Shown: positions 27,840 to 37,561 of the stretch, piece by piece | Position numbering within the stretch: position 1 is the first letter of the stretch | Layout: each line of letters begins with the position of its first letter | Assembly: GCF_021390195.1 (NCBI RefSeq) | Contig: NZ_CP090003.1 | Location: forward strand, 794,001-858,000 | Direction of reading: 5' to 3' | Length of the DNA stretch: 64,000 nucleotides | From: Flagellimonas sp. CMM7 | Lineage (GTDB): Bacteria > Bacteroidota > Bacteroidia > Flavobacteriales > Flavobacteriaceae | Program-made: the position numbers and the translations under genes | The notes under the pieces: model-generated | The model's input: only the letters and a program-made list of their open reading frames with translations | What the model was told of the DNA's origin: nothing | Database searches by the model: none

Positions 27840-28718
27840 CTATTTTAAAAAGCGCCTTAAGAACACTTCTTTTTCAGTTCCATCAGGTTGTGTCAAAATT
27901 CCCTTTGCATCACAACTGCCATCTCCAAAATCCAAACTGGCCGTATTATCATTTCTAGTAATTTCTAAAATTCCACTCACAATAAACCTACAGGATAACT
28001 CCCGTCTTAATGGTGTGGTTACTTCTTTTATAAAAACATTCCCTTCCCTACCTACATATGTTCTTTTACCGGTAATCAAAAAAACGTTATCTCCCCAGAA
28101 ACCAGAGCCAAAACCTTCTATCCATTCACGGGTTCGGGTCCCTTCAAAAGAAGCTGTATCTCCATCGGGCCATGCAGCACTAAAAGAAGCATTCATGGTA
28201 CCTTGCGGATTTCCATTTTCATTGGAACGTTCCCGTAAAATATCCGCAGAACCTTCAACAGCAACATCATTGAAAGTAAAATTCTCAAGATTTAAAGCAA
28301 TGCTTTTAGAAGCTGCCTCCATGTTCTTGGCATAGCTTAAATTGATAACTCCACTCAAGATATTTCCATTTGGTAGTTGGCAACCTTCACCAAAATCTAT
28401 GGTTTTCTCGCGTGTAGTCTCCGTAACAACGGTGGTAATCGTTACACAATCTGGAAGGTAATCAGATTCATAATCAGCTTTGGAAATAATAGAAATTTCA
28501 TCTGTAGCATATACATCTTAGGCTATAGTAGTAACTTCCTCAGAAATCATTTCGGCTTCATCACTAAATTGCAATTCCGTTGACGAAATCACCTCCGTAC
28601 TGGATAAATCTTCGGTAGTGTTCTCATCTTTACTACAAGAAATTGCAGCTAAAAGCAGAATTCCCGTGAGTATGGAGATAATTTTTGGATAATTAACCTG
28701 TTTAAGACTCTTTTTCAT
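27840..28718 (-). pseudogene. Lipoprotein gene interrupted by one in-frame stop
   Basis: Two minus-strand frames are one gene. The first part (from ATG 28718) is a lipoprotein N-terminus with lipobox AAISC and a Ser/Thr/Glu-rich linker. The second (down to 27840) is a beta-rich domain with paired GEGCQLPNG, ELSCRFIVSG and FGDGSCDAKG segments. They are in the same frame, and codon-by-codon reading between them gives protein-like sequence (DVYATDEISIISKADYE) broken only by a TAA at 28520-28518, codon 67. A CAA-to-TAA change would explain it. No usable ATG follows. The options are a recent nonsense mutation, stop read-through or a sequence error. The family is a flavobacterial lipoprotein of unknown role. 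Confidence 0.75.
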
Positions 28719-28807
28719 AATAATCAAATTTTATGGTTTGTTTCTATGACCGAGAGAAAAACAAAAGGTTTAATCAAGTAATAAAACTTTTAAGTTAAAA
28801 AAAGGAT

Positions 28808-28815
28808 TATCTTTG
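28808..28815 (+). promoter_or_regulatory. Putative -7 element of rpsO
   Basis: TATCTTTG is an exact TAnnTTTG match, 53 bases before the rpsO ATG at 28869. It leaves a leader of about 45 bases, long enough for S15-type autoregulation, although no specific structure was resolved. Confidence 0.45.
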
Positions 28816-28868
28816 CACGCTGATTGATAGACAATCATATACATAAAAATCATTTAAATAATATTGGA

Positions 28869-29138
28869 ATGTATTTAACAAAAGAAGTAAAGGCCGAGAT
28901 TTTCAAGAAACACGGTGGTTCCGAAGGGAACACAGGTTCTACGGAAGGACAAATAGCATTGTTTACTCACCGTATTAACCACTTAACAACGCATTTAAAA
29001 AGAAACCACAAGGACTACAATACCGAACGTTCTTTGGTAAAATTGGTGGGTAAAAGACGTAGTCTTTTAGATTACCTAAAGAAAAAAGATATTGAAAAAT
29101 ATCGTTCCCTTATTAAGGAACTTAATATTAGAAAATAA
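28869..29138 (+). CDS. rpsO: 30S ribosomal protein S15
   Basis: This 89-residue ribosomal protein S15 binds the central domain of 16S rRNA. GSTEGQIALFTHRINHLT and HKDYNTERSLVKLVGKRRSLLDYLKKKD are the family signatures. I chose the ATG at 28869 (MYLTKEVKAEIF), which gives the standard 89-residue length. The longer frame to 28824 would add 15 residues of translated leader. A hairpin with T tract separates it from pnp, the same rpsO-pnp order as in many bacteria. Confidence 0.97.
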   Translation: MYLTKEVKAEIFKKHGGSEGNTGSTEGQIALFTHRINHLTTHLKRNHKDYNTERSLVKLVGKRRSLLDYLKKKDIEKYRSLIKELNIRK

Positions 29139-29145
29139 ACAATAT

Positions 29146-29175
29146 AAGGGAGGCTTTGGCTTCCCTTTTATTTTG
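29146..29175 (+). terminator. Hairpin with T tract after rpsO (terminator or attenuator)
   Basis: AAGGGAGGC (29146-29154) pairs with GGCTTCCCTT (to 29167), with one wobble or bulge, followed by a T-rich stretch. It may end most rpsO transcripts and let some continue into pnp. Confidence 0.65.
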
Positions 29176-29289
29176 TTAAACCTGTTTAGCAAAATAAAAA
29201 GTCCCTACCTAGGTTGGGCAAACACAAAAAGCTGCTTACGGTTTTTCATTGGTCAGTGCCACAGGCACACACAACAACAACACAACCCG

Positions 29290-29345
29290 ACCGTCCGGAT
29301 GACGGTAGACCAAATGTTTAACGACCCGAAGATTTAAGACGGGTC
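29290..29345 (+). promoter_or_regulatory. Two hairpins in the pnp leader
   Basis: ACCGTC/GACGGT (29290-29306, 5-base loop) and GACCCG/CGGGTC (29323-29345, 11-base loop) lie just upstream of the pnp ATG at 29358. Neither is followed by a T run like a normal terminator. In enterobacteria a leader hairpin controls pnp mRNA decay, and a similar role here is inference. Confidence 0.4.
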
Positions 29346-29357
29346 AAGATATTTTTT

Positions 29358-31595
29358 ATGATTCCAAAAACTTTTAGAGAGGTCATTGACCTTGGTGACG
29401 GTAGAGAGATTTCTATTGAAACCGGAAAATTGGCAAAACAGGCCCACGGTTCTGTTGTTGTCCAGTCAGGCAAGTGTATGTTATTATGTACAGTTGTTTC
29501 AAATTACAAACAAAGCGATGTTGACTTTTTGCCTCTTACGGTAGATTATCGCGAAAAATTTGCGGCCGCTGGGCGTTACCCAGGTGGTTTCTTCAAACGT
29601 GAAGCCCGCCCTAGTGATGGTGAGGTTTTAACCATGCGTTTGGTAGATAGGGTTTTACGACCATTGTTCCCAAAAGATTACCACAGTGAGACACAAGTGA
29701 TGATTCAGTTGATGTCTCATGATGACGATGTTATGCCCGACGCTATGGCAGGATTAGCTGCTTCGGCTGCTATTCAATTATCAGATTTCCCTTTTGAATG
29801 TGCTATTTCTGAAGCTAGAGTTGGTCGTGTAAATGGTGAATTCGTCATCAACCCAACTAGAGCACAGTTAGAAGAATCTGACATTGACATGATGATTGGT
29901 GCCTCTGCTGATTCTGTAATGATGGTTGAGGGAGAGATGGATGAGATTTCTGAGGAAGAAATGACTGAAGCTATTAAGTTTGCGCACGAGGCTATTAAAG
30001 TACAATGTGCTGCTCAGTTGAAATTAGCTGAAGCATTTGGTAAAAAAGAAACTCGTGAGTATGAGCCAGAACGTGAAGATGTTGATTTAGCTCAAAAAAT
30101 TCACGATATGGCATACGACAAAGTATATGCTGTAGCAAAAGCAGGTTCTGCCAAACATGAAAGAAGTGCTGCATTTGCAGAAATTAAAGAAGAAATAAAA
30201 GCGACTTTCTCTGAAGAAGAGTTAGAAGATATTGGAGGTTTAGTCTCTAAATATTACAGTAAAGCTGAAAAAGCCGCTGTTAGAGATTTAACTTTAAACG
30301 AAGGTTTACGTTTAGATGGTCGTAAGACAGATGAAATTAGACCTATTTGGTGTGAGGTTGATTATTTGCCATCAACTCATGGTTCTGCAATCTTTACTCG
30401 TGGAGAAACTCAGGCATTAGCAACGGTTACTTTAGGAACATCTAGAGAAGCAAATCAAATAGATATGCCTTCTTTTGAAGGTGAAGAACGTTTCTATTTA
30501 CACTATAACTTCCCTCCTTTCTCAACCGGTGAAGCAAGACCTATTAGAGGAACTTCTCGTCGTGAGGTGGGACATGGTAACTTAGCACAACGTGCTTTAA
30601 AAGGTATGGTTCCAGAAGACTGTCCTTATACAGTACGTGTTGTAAGTGAAGTATTGGAATCTAACGGTTCGTCTTCTATGGCAACAGTTTGTTCTGGTAC
30701 TATGGCACTTATGGATGCTGGTGTTCAATTAAAAAAACCTGTTTCCGGTATTGCTATGGGATTAATTTCTGATGCCGATTCTGGAAAGTACGCAGTTTTA
30801 TCAGATATTTTAGGTGATGAAGATCACTTAGGAGACATGGACTTTAAAGTTACTGGTACTTCCGATGGTATTACGGCTTGCCAAATGGATATTAAAGTAA
30901 AAGGATTGTCTTACGAAATTCTTGTAAATGCTCTAAATCAAGCTCGTGACGGTCGTTTACATATTTTAGGTAAATTAACCGATACGATAGCTGCTCCAGC
31001 GGAAGATGTGAAACCACACTCTCCAAAAATGGTTACTAGAAGAATTCCTAACGAATTTATTGGTGCATTAATTGGTCCTGGTGGAAAAGTAATACAGGAA
31101 ATGCAAAAAGAAACGGAAACTACCATTGTAATTAATGAAGATCCGGTAACAGAAGAAGGTATCGTAGAAATTTTAGGTGTTGGCAATGAAGGTATTGATG
31201 CTGTTTTAGCTAAAATAGATTCTATATTGTTTAAACCTGAAGTTGGAAGCGTTTACGAGGTAAAAGTAATCAAGATGCTTGATTTTGGTGCGGTTGTAGA
31301 ATATATGGACGCACCTGGCAATGAAGTATTATTACACGTAAGTGAACTAGCTTGGGAACGTACAGAAAACGTTTCTGATGTAGTAAACATGGGAGATGTC
31401 TTTGATGTAAAATACTTTGGTCTGGACCCTAGGACCAGAAAAGAGAAGGTTTCTAGAAAAGCTTTACTTCCAAAACCTGAAGGATATGTTGAAAGACCAC
31501 CAAGAAACGATCGTGGTGACCGAAGAGGCGGCAATGACCGTAGAGGTGGCGACCGCAGAGGTGGCGATAGAGATAGAAAACCCCGAAGGGACTAA
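29358..31595 (+). CDS. pnp: Polyribonucleotide nucleotidyltransferase (PNPase)
   Basis: This 745-residue phosphorolytic 3'-5' exoribonuclease has two RNase PH-like domains (about 10-220 and 310-545), the first with [27 protein letters not shown] (short parts conserved) and the second with the phosphate-binding [14 protein letters not shown] and [19 protein letters not shown] domain ([17 protein letters not shown]) and an S1 domain ([15 protein letters not shown]) follow. The C-terminus is an Arg/Gly/Asp-rich tail ([17 protein letters not shown]) that is probably disordered and RNA-binding. It acts in mRNA turnover, follows rpsO, and is closed by a strong terminator. Confidence 0.97.
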   Translation: MIPKTFREVIDLGDGREISIETGKLAKQAHGSVVVQSGKCMLLCTVVSNYKQSDVDFLPLTVDYREKFAAAGRYPGGFFKREARPSDGEVLTMRLVDRVLRPLFPKDYHSETQVMIQLMSHDDDVMPDAMAGLAASAAIQLSDFPFECAISEARVGRVNGEFVINPTRAQLEESDIDMMIGASADSVMMVEGEMDEISEEEMTEAIKFAHEAIKVQCAAQLKLAEAFGKKETREYEPEREDVDLAQKIHDMAYDKVYAVAKAGSAKHERSAAFAEIKEEIKATFSEEELEDIGGLVSKYYSKAEKAAVRDLTLNEGLRLDGRKTDEIRPIWCEVDYLPSTHGSAIFTRGETQALATVTLGTSREANQIDMPSFEGEERFYLHYNFPPFSTGEARPIRGTSRREVGHGNLAQRALKGMVPEDCPYTVRVVSEVLESNGSSSMATVCSGTMALMDAGVQLKKPVSGIAMGLISDADSGKYAVLSDILGDEDHLGDMDFKVTGTSDGITACQMDIKVKGLSYEILVNALNQARDGRLHILGKLTDTIAAPAEDVKPHSPKMVTRRIPNEFIGALIGPGGKVIQEMQKETETTIVINEDPVTEEGIVEILGVGNEGIDAVLAKIDSILFKPEVGSVYEVKVIKMLDFGAVVEYMDAPGNEVLLHVSELAWERTENVSDVVNMGDVFDVKYFGLDPRTRKEKVSRKALLPKPEGYVERPPRNDRGDRRGGNDRRGGDRRGGDRDRKPRRD

Positions 31596-31618
31596 CAATT
31601 CGTTAGAATATATATACT

Positions 31619-31652
31619 AAAAAGCCCAAGGATTTCTCCTTGGGCTTTTTGC
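31619..31652 (+). terminator. Intrinsic terminator after pnp
   Basis: AAAGCCCAAGGA pairs with TCCTTGGGCTTT across a four-base loop and is followed by more T. It is a perfect 12-bp stem. Confidence 0.92.
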
Positions 31653-31760
31653 TTTTAAGAAAAAATCCAAATAAATTTTTGTCAAATTGTAACTTTTTGC
31701 GTTTTCCTACGTATAACTTAATGAGCTTCGGTTCACAAACTTAATTTGAAGGGAAATTAA

Positions 31761-32624
31761 ATGAGACAGTTAAAAATTACAAAACAGGTTACCAACAGGG
31801 AAACCGCTTCGTTAGACAAATATTTACAGGAAATCGGTAAAGTTGATTTAATCACAGCCGATGAAGAAGTAGAATTGGCACAGCGAATTAAAGCGGGAGA
31901 CCAGATAGCCTTAGAGAAATTAACTAAAGCCAACCTTAGATTCGTGGTTTCTGTTGCAAAGCAATATCAAAACCAAGGATTGACCCTTCCTGATTTAATA
32001 AATGAAGGAAACCTAGGATTGATCAAAGCAGCACAACGTTTTGATGAAACCCGTGGATTTAAATTTATATCATACGCAGTTTGGTGGATTCGTCAATCCA
32101 TTCTGCAAGCCTTGGCAGAACAATCGCGTATTGTACGTTTGCCTTTGAACAAAATTGGTTCTATTAACAAAATCAATAAAACCTTTGCTTTCTTAGAACA
32201 AGCGCATGAGCGTATTCCATCTGCAGAGGAAATTGCTAAGGAATTGGACATGACCGTTGAAGATGTTAAGCAATCGCTGAAAAACTCAGGTCGTCACGTA
32301 TCTATGGATGCTCCATTGATTGATGGTGAGGATTCCAACTTATACGATGTATTACGAAGTGGAGAATCTCCAAATCCTGATAAAGATTTGTTACACGAAT
32401 CTTTACGTACTGAAATTGAGCGCGCATTGGAAACGTTGACACCAAGAGAAGCAGACGTTATCCGCTTATACTTTGGTTTAGCAGGTCAACATTCTATGAC
32501 TTTGGAAGAAATCGGTGAAACTTTTGATTTAACAAGAGAACGTGTTCGCCAAATAAAAGAAAAAGCAATTAGAAGGTTAAAGCATACTTCTAGAAGTAAG
32601 ATTTTAAAGACATATTTGGGATAA
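31761..32624 (+). CDS. rpoD: Primary RNA polymerase sigma factor (RpoD/SigA)
   Basis: This 287-residue sigma-70 family factor has the short form typical of Bacteroidota, which lacks most of region 1.1 and the non-conserved region. Region 1.2 ([16 protein letters not shown]), 2.1-2.4 ([22 protein letters not shown], and [20 protein letters not shown], which contacts the -10/-7 element), region 3 and region 4.2 ([21 protein letters not shown]) are all intact. It is the housekeeping sigma expected to read the TAnnTTTG promoters seen throughout the window. A strong terminator lies 121 bases after the stop. Confidence 0.96.
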   Translation: MRQLKITKQVTNRETASLDKYLQEIGKVDLITADEEVELAQRIKAGDQIALEKLTKANLRFVVSVAKQYQNQGLTLPDLINEGNLGLIKAAQRFDETRGFKFISYAVWWIRQSILQALAEQSRIVRLPLNKIGSINKINKTFAFLEQAHERIPSAEEIAKELDMTVEDVKQSLKNSGRHVSMDAPLIDGEDSNLYDVLRSGESPNPDKDLLHESLRTEIERALETLTPREADVIRLYFGLAGQHSMTLEEIGETFDLTRERVRQIKEKAIRRLKHTSRSKILKTYLG

Positions 32625-32745
32625 TCCAAAGATTATCTGTACAAATTACAGTTAAACATACCTTAAATTTGTTTTTTGGCAAGAAAGTTGTAATTTGTAA
32701 TCCTACAACAGTTTATCATGACTGTTCGTTTTTTGATTGATGAAT

Positions 32746-32774
32746 AAACTCCGGCTGATTACCGGAGTTTTTTC
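32746..32774 (+). terminator. Intrinsic terminator downstream of rpoD
   Basis: AAACTCCGG (32746-32754) pairs with CCGGAGTTT (32762-32770) across a 7-base loop and is followed by T. The 121 bases between the rpoD stop and the hairpin hold no gene that I can see. Confidence 0.88.
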
Positions 32775-32927
32775 ATTTATAAAGGTTCTATTTCTGTGAA
32801 GAAATGGTATAGTAAGGAGATTTAAAAGACAACGGTTCGACTGACCCAAAAGTGAAAATTTCAAGCCGCAAAAAAGTCAACCCTTTAGGGACTCCATATT
32901 AAACAGGTTAGAACGATAGCCTAGCAT

Positions 32928-33233
32928 CTAAATAAATCTTCTCCTTTTTTTTCTTTCTGAATGGTATATGTCCCTTGCAAATTTACCCGCTAATATTGCA
33001 AGGCTTCGACGAGTGAACTTCAATCTGTTCTCAGTGCTCAAAAAATGGTGCCGATCGTTACAGTAATAACTGAACAAAGCCCAAAAACCATGATTAAGCT
33101 CTTGGGAATGAATCATCACTGTTCCAAGATTACTAAAATAAAAACCTTGTTCATAAACTAAATCGTTATGAACCACTGATGTAATATCTGCATAAGGACT
33201 CTTGTGTGGAATGGAAAATTTTGATTTTGTCAT
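32928..33233 (-). CDS. Hypothetical protein, 101 residues
   Basis: An ATG-initiated frame of 101 codons encodes a soluble, basic protein rich in His and Tyr (IPHKSPYADITSVVHNDLVY, CNDRHHFLSTENRL), ending in a cluster of positive charges (SERKKRRRFI). I recognise no domain. It stands alone in a gene-poor region between the rpoD terminator and a membrane protein gene, so it could be a lineage-specific gene or a spurious frame. Confidence 0.4.
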   Translation of the reverse strand: MTKSKFSIPHKSPYADITSVVHNDLVYEQGFYFSNLGTVMIHSQELNHGFWALFSYYCNDRHHFLSTENRLKFTRRSLAILAGKFARDIYHSERKKRRRFI

Positions 33234-33706
33234 AAATTCTTTAGATTAATTCACTGCCAGAATTAATCTGAAGTATGGGGATAGGCAATGTAGGAATTTG
33301 AACATTGAAATTCAATTGTTTGCCAACACTCTCTACATTTTTTTGCCCTAACTTTCACTCTTGAAGCTTTTGCTCTAAAGCATATCTGGATTACCGAATC
33401 TGATTTCCATAATACTTTGACTTTACTGTTTCAAACTATAGATTGAGTGTTATAGACAATTGGCCGGTAAGTAATTATTGTAGCCTAATTTTTGAAAAAC
33501 CACTTAAGAACAAGCTGGTTTTAAATTATGATTTGACCAATGATATTGGTTATGAAAAGATTGAAAAGAAATTTTCGATGCTGTTCACAAAACAAATTAC
33601 AACCAAAATAGAAATTGAAAAATCCAGGTTATAGGAATGCCTGAGAAGAAACTTGGTTATAAATGCTATATAGGACACTTTATTAAATAGTAGTTAAAAA
33701 GGGCGG
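33234..33706. other. Gene-poor spacer
   Basis: The only notable content is a 63-codon plus-strand frame at 33443-33634 that needs a TTG start and has no recognisable domain (LIFEKPLKNKLVLNYDL). No promoter or terminator was recognised. Confidence 0.3.
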
Positions 33707-34396
33707 TTAACAATCAACTTTACTCGCTTTTTCTCGTATACTTTTATCAAGACTTGCCATTATTTGTTCTCTCTCAATTTTTAATTTAGCATTGATTTGC
33801 TTTCTTAAGTTTTGCTCAATATTATAATCATCAAGTAATTCCAACTTTTTGAAGTTTTTTAGCAAGCCCCCAATATGAACATTATTCAGTTCAACAAAGA
33901 AATCAATAATCACGGTTCTTAATTCTCGCACATTGGCTATTTCCTTAGAGAGGAATGAGATAAATCCAATATATAAAACCGTGCTTATTATTGCCATTGT
34001 AATACTACCGATGATTTCAACCATCTCCGTAAAATACTTACTATCCAAAAAAGTCCAGCAAACAAAATAGAATCCAGATAGTATCGTAAATGCAGAAATA
34101 ATCCGAAATACTTTCTTTGAAAGCAAGTTTTTTGAATGATATGTAGCAGAAACCCAAATAATGGCTCCAATCGAAATTGTTGAAAACTCGTTGCCCCATA
34201 CCCACAAAAGAGAAGACAACGATGTATAGCCGTTAAAATCAATGGTAACATCGTTGTCCTTCAAGAAAAAGATATATGCGAACTTCATGAAAATTCCCAT
34301 AAAGGCCAACGCACTAATCGTTACTACCTGGCGGTCTGGTTTTTTTGTCAGGTGAAAGAATGTCAATATCTGTAACAATTGATTTCTCTTCTTCAT
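33707..34396 (-). CDS. Hypothetical four-helix membrane protein
   Basis: This protein of about 229 residues has four predicted transmembrane segments (about 28-46, 62-82, 96-118 and 128-152), then a charged, probably helical cytoplasmic C-terminus of about 70 residues (NIEQNLRKQINAKLKIEREQI). I recognise no family motif. The ATG at 34396 is preferred over the TTG one codon upstream. It stands alone. Two channels or sensors with such a layout are imaginable, but no function can be supported. Confidence 0.6.
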   Translation of the reverse strand: MKKRNQLLQILTFFHLTKKPDRQVVTISALAFMGIFMKFAYIFFLKDNDVTIDFNGYTSLSSLLWVWGNEFSTISIGAIIWVSATYHSKNLLSKKVFRIISAFTILSGFYFVCWTFLDSKYFTEMVEIIGSITMAIISTVLYIGFISFLSKEIANVRELRTVIIDFFVELNNVHIGGLLKNFKKLELLDDYNIEQNLRKQINAKLKIEREQIMASLDKSIREKASKVDC

Positions 34397-35027
34397 CAAT
34401 GGATGGGATTTCGCAAGAAACTGCCATAACAGTTATCCCGATTAACAATAAGGTTTGGTTACTACTCTTTTCATAATAAGATAATTTAAGGGTTTAAAAC
34501 CATTAAACTACCTCATTTTGTGCAGGTTGATACAAGTTGAGGAAGTACTTATCAACAGCGTCTGCTTAAAAAGAGATTGCAATATACATAGGGGTCCTGA
34601 CATTACATTACAGGAAATACTTAAAAAAATAAGGATTTTATTGTTAATTAAATTATAATGAACTTAAAAGAAAACAGCAGATATAATCTGTAACACTTCT
34701 GTAACAAAAGGAACATTCAACTTCAAAAACCTATTGTCTACGGCAGTTTCCCTGAAATTTTGATCCTATTTTGTTTTCATAACCCCATGTCGGACATATT
34801 TCTAATTTTTAACGAGAATCATGATACCACTGGCTTAGGCATCAAAAACAGGTCCGTTGTACTTAAGGTTACCTATTGGCTTTAACATTTTATAACACAT
34901 TTCTTCACCCCCATTAACATCGTGTTTACCAATTTGGAACGTAAATATTGTGTGTTGTATTGGTTCCTGTATCTAATTGAACACAAATTATGCATCATGT
35001 TACGTGCAAACTTTAAAATTGGAAAAG
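34397..35027. other. 631-base spacer without a convincing gene
   Basis: The spacer is AT-rich. It holds one minus-strand open frame (34835-34972) described separately. No strong terminator, tRNA or promoter was recognised. Confidence 0.3.
34835..34972 (-). pseudogene. Possible gene fragment, about 45 codons
   Basis: Between TAG and TAA stops, the minus strand reads protein-like sequence, for example TIFTFQIGKHDVNGGEE and KMLKPIGNLKYNGPVFDA. It has no good start upstream, so it may be the end of a decayed gene. It is short, and I do not recognise the family. Confidence 0.22.
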
Positions 35028-35807
35028 ATGGCTTTTAATATAGAAATTAGATTTTTAGGTGGATTGACAGAAAGTCAACAAGCAATTTTTGACGATGCAG
35101 CTTGTCGGTGGCAAGAAATTATCACGGGAGATTTACCTTCAGTACAACTGGCAAACGGAGATATCATAGATAATGTAAGGATTGATGCCCAGGGCACCAA
35201 TATTGATGGCGCATCTGGAATTCTTGGTCAAGCTGGGCCTACACAACTTAGAGCTGGAAGTTTTTTGCCAGCAACAGGTATTATGCGCTTTGACAGTGCT
35301 GATTTGGCACGTTTAGAGGCCGAGAACAGCCTCGTTGATGTTATTATTCATGAAATGGGCCATGTATTAGGTTTTGGTACGCTTTGGGCTCCTCACTTTT
35401 TAAACCTAATTTCTGCCGAAGGTTCAGAAAACCCTGTATTTATGGGTGCAAACGCAATTCGTGAGTATAAAATTCTAACCAACAGTGAAATAACAAGCCC
35501 TGTTCCACTAGCCAACACTGGCGGACCAGGAACCCGTGATGGGCATTGGCGTGAGCTTACTTTCGATAATGAATTAATGACCGGATTTATAGATGATGGT
35601 AGTAATCCAATAAGCAAGCTATCCATTGCTGCCTTTGAGGATATGGGATACGAAGTTGCTTATAGCGCAGCTAATACATATGCTCTGCCCGACCCTCTAC
35701 AATTGACCTTAAAGGAATTAAAAGAAAACAATCAATGTAAAATGTGCAGTAGAAAAATTCTTAGATGTGATCCTATCATTCTTCCAGAGTCCGCCTACCT
35801 TAATTAA
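35028..35807 (+). CDS. Leishmanolysin-like zinc metallopeptidase without signal peptide
   Basis: This 259-residue protein has the metzincin motif HEMGHVLGFG (H108, E109, H112). About 60 residues later H173, in DGHWRELTFDNELMTGF, and the following Met turn M184 are arranged as in the leishmanolysin (M8) group, so all zinc ligands appear present. The start at 35028 (MAFNIEIRF) is ATG. The longer frame begins with TTG. Neither start gives a signal peptide, which is unusual for this normally exported family. A C-terminal CKMCSRKILRC segment may bind metal or form disulfides. Substrate and location are unknown. Confidence 0.8.
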   Translation: MAFNIEIRFLGGLTESQQAIFDDAACRWQEIITGDLPSVQLANGDIIDNVRIDAQGTNIDGASGILGQAGPTQLRAGSFLPATGIMRFDSADLARLEAENSLVDVIIHEMGHVLGFGTLWAPHFLNLISAEGSENPVFMGANAIREYKILTNSEITSPVPLANTGGPGTRDGHWRELTFDNELMTGFIDDGSNPISKLSIAAFEDMGYEVAYSAANTYALPDPLQLTLKELKENNQCKMCSRKILRCDPIILPESAYLN

Positions 35808-35861
35808 ACTTGGTATTTATTGAAAATGCTTCATTTAGATAAGTTTATCTCAAATCTATTC

Positions 35862-35869
35862 TATATTTG
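35862..35869 (+). promoter_or_regulatory. Putative -7 element of trmL
   Basis: TATATTTG, an exact TAnnTTTG match, lies 31 bases before the preferred trmL ATG at 35900 and after the metallopeptidase gene. Confidence 0.42.
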
Positions 35870-35899
35870 ACTTGCATCTGATCTATGAATTTTCTTCAT

Positions 35900-36352
35900 A
35901 TGAGCTTTAACATTGTTCTAATAGAACCTGAAATACCCACCAATACTGGAAATATTGGCAGATTGGCATTGGCAACAAATTCTCATTTACATTTGGTAAA
36001 ACCATTTGGCTTTGAAATCGATGACAAACGTCTCAAACGAGCAGGACTGGATTATTGGAAACACATTTCAATTTCCATATATGAAAATGTGGTAGATTTT
36101 TTTTCCATTCATAAAGACAAAGATTTTGTTTATTTCTCAAGTCACGGAGAAAAGGATTATTGGTCCATACCCTATAAAGATGAATTGTTTTTAGTATTTG
36201 GAAAAGAATCTGTAGGGCTTTCAAAGCAAATTATTGAAGTTCATAAAGAGAATCTTTACAAGATTCCACTTTATAGCAATCACATTCGTAGTCTAAATTT
36301 GGCAAACGCAGTGGGTATAGTCACCTATGAAGGGCTAAGGCAACTCCAATAA
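35900..36352 (+). CDS. trmL: tRNA (cytidine/uridine-34-2'-O)-methyltransferase
   Basis: This 150-residue minimal SPOUT methyltransferase is TrmL, which methylates the ribose at the wobble position of tRNA-Leu isoacceptors. Motifs are NIVLIEPEIPTNTGNIGRLALA, LHLVKPFGFEIDDKRLKRAGLDYW, LVFGKESVGL and IPLYSNHIRSLNLANAVGIV. I start at 35900 (MSFNIVL), which matches the family N-terminus. The ATG at 35885 adds five residues. It appears monocistronic. Confidence 0.93.
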   Translation: MSFNIVLIEPEIPTNTGNIGRLALATNSHLHLVKPFGFEIDDKRLKRAGLDYWKHISISIYENVVDFFSIHKDKDFVYFSSHGEKDYWSIPYKDELFLVFGKESVGLSKQIIEVHKENLYKIPLYSNHIRSLNLANAVGIVTYEGLRQLQ

Positions 36353-36430
36353 GGAATAATGCCTTTGTAGAAGAAACAAACCTTTCCTAAAATGTTTATT
36401 TTTAAGTTTTTAAGAAACTTTGGGTAATTT

Positions 36431-37486
36431 ATGCAATTGAATCAAACACTTTTATTCTTTTTTAGTGCATTGGGTGCTTTCAACGGTTTGTGTTTGGGAA
36501 TTTACTTTTTAGCATTTGCTAAACCAAAGCATATTGCAAGCCGGTTTCTTGGGTTGCTTTTGTTGATGATGAGTGTTAGAATAGGAAAATCAGTCTTTTT
36601 CTATTTTAAACCAGATTTATCGTTTATCTATCTGCAAATTGGGCTCTCAGCCTGTTTTTTTATTGGTCCATTTCTATATTTCTATATAAAATCCATAGTT
36701 CAACCTCAAAGTGATATCCGCAATTATTGGAAGTATCACATTCTTGCCTTACTCACCATAATAGTCATTGTAGGCTATCTATACCCCTTTGAAACCAATG
36801 TTGAACTTTGGCGGCCGTATATTATTGATGGAATTTATCTTCAATGGTTTTTCTACATTATAATATCTGGTTGGGTTTTCCGAAAAGGGTTAAAAAAGCT
36901 ATTTGATCAGCCCAGAAATTTGAATAGCCAAGACATATGGCTTTTAAGCATCTTATTTGGGAACCTTGCCATTTGGGCAGCATATTTCTTTACTAGTTAT
37001 ACGTATTACATTGTAGGTGCACTAACTTTTTCATTTCTTTTTTACACTCTTATGATGCTGGTATTTCTAAATAAGAAAAAGAACATCTACTTGTTTGTTC
37101 CAAATCAAAAATATGCTGACAAAAGAATAAGCAATACTGAAGCCAACCTACTCATAGAACGCTTAAATTATTTAATGAAAGAAGATGAACCATTTAGAGA
37201 TGCCAATATTAAGTCTTCTGATCTAGCCAAAAAACTACAAATTTCAGTGCATCAATTATCACAGTTGTTGAATGATAATATGGGCAAGAGTTTTCCTGTG
37301 TACATAAACGAACATCGAATTGAAAAAGCACAGCAAATGATTGCATCCCATACGAACATTACTTTGGAAACCATTGGTTATGAATGTGGTTTCAACTCAA
37401 AATCAACATTTTATACCACATTTAAAAAACTAACAGGGACTACACCTGCCAAATTCAAAGAGAAGCTAGAGGGTTCATATTTATAA
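36431..37486 (+). CDS. Membrane-bound AraC-type regulator
   Basis: This 351-residue regulator has seven or so transmembrane helices in the first 215 residues (starting LLFFFSALGAFNGLCLGIYFLAF) and a cytoplasmic AraC helix-turn-helix domain at the C-terminus (SSDLAKKLQISVHQLSQLLN and TLETIGYECGFNSKSTFYTTFKKLTG). This layout is common in Flavobacteriaceae, where membrane-embedded sensors control neighbouring genes. It heads a same-strand run with a DJ-1 lipoprotein, an NTF2-like protein and a beta-lactamase-fold protein, which are its likely targets. The signal sensed is unknown. Confidence 0.85.
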   Translation: MQLNQTLLFFFSALGAFNGLCLGIYFLAFAKPKHIASRFLGLLLLMMSVRIGKSVFFYFKPDLSFIYLQIGLSACFFIGPFLYFYIKSIVQPQSDIRNYWKYHILALLTIIVIVGYLYPFETNVELWRPYIIDGIYLQWFFYIIISGWVFRKGLKKLFDQPRNLNSQDIWLLSILFGNLAIWAAYFFTSYTYYIVGALTFSFLFYTLMMLVFLNKKKNIYLFVPNQKYADKRISNTEANLLIERLNYLMKEDEPFRDANIKSSDLAKKLQISVHQLSQLLNDNMGKSFPVYINEHRIEKAQQMIASHTNITLETIGYECGFNSKSTFYTTFKKLTGTTPAKFKEKLEGSYL

Positions 37487-37561
37487 ATCCGAACTTCTAT
37501 TTTATAACCTAAAATCTTCGTACAGCAAGGAAATCTCATATTGCCGATAAAAGTATCAGTA

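Noticed and set aside
29092..29337. 81-codon plus-strand frame between rpsO and pnp
   Set aside because: It starts inside rpsO, spans the terminator hairpin and both pnp leader stems, and has low-complexity sequence (QQQHNPTV). A non-coding leader explains it better.
33443..33634. 63-codon frame between two hypotheticals
   Set aside because: It needs a TTG start, has no recognisable motif, and lies in AT-rich DNA where such frames arise by chance.
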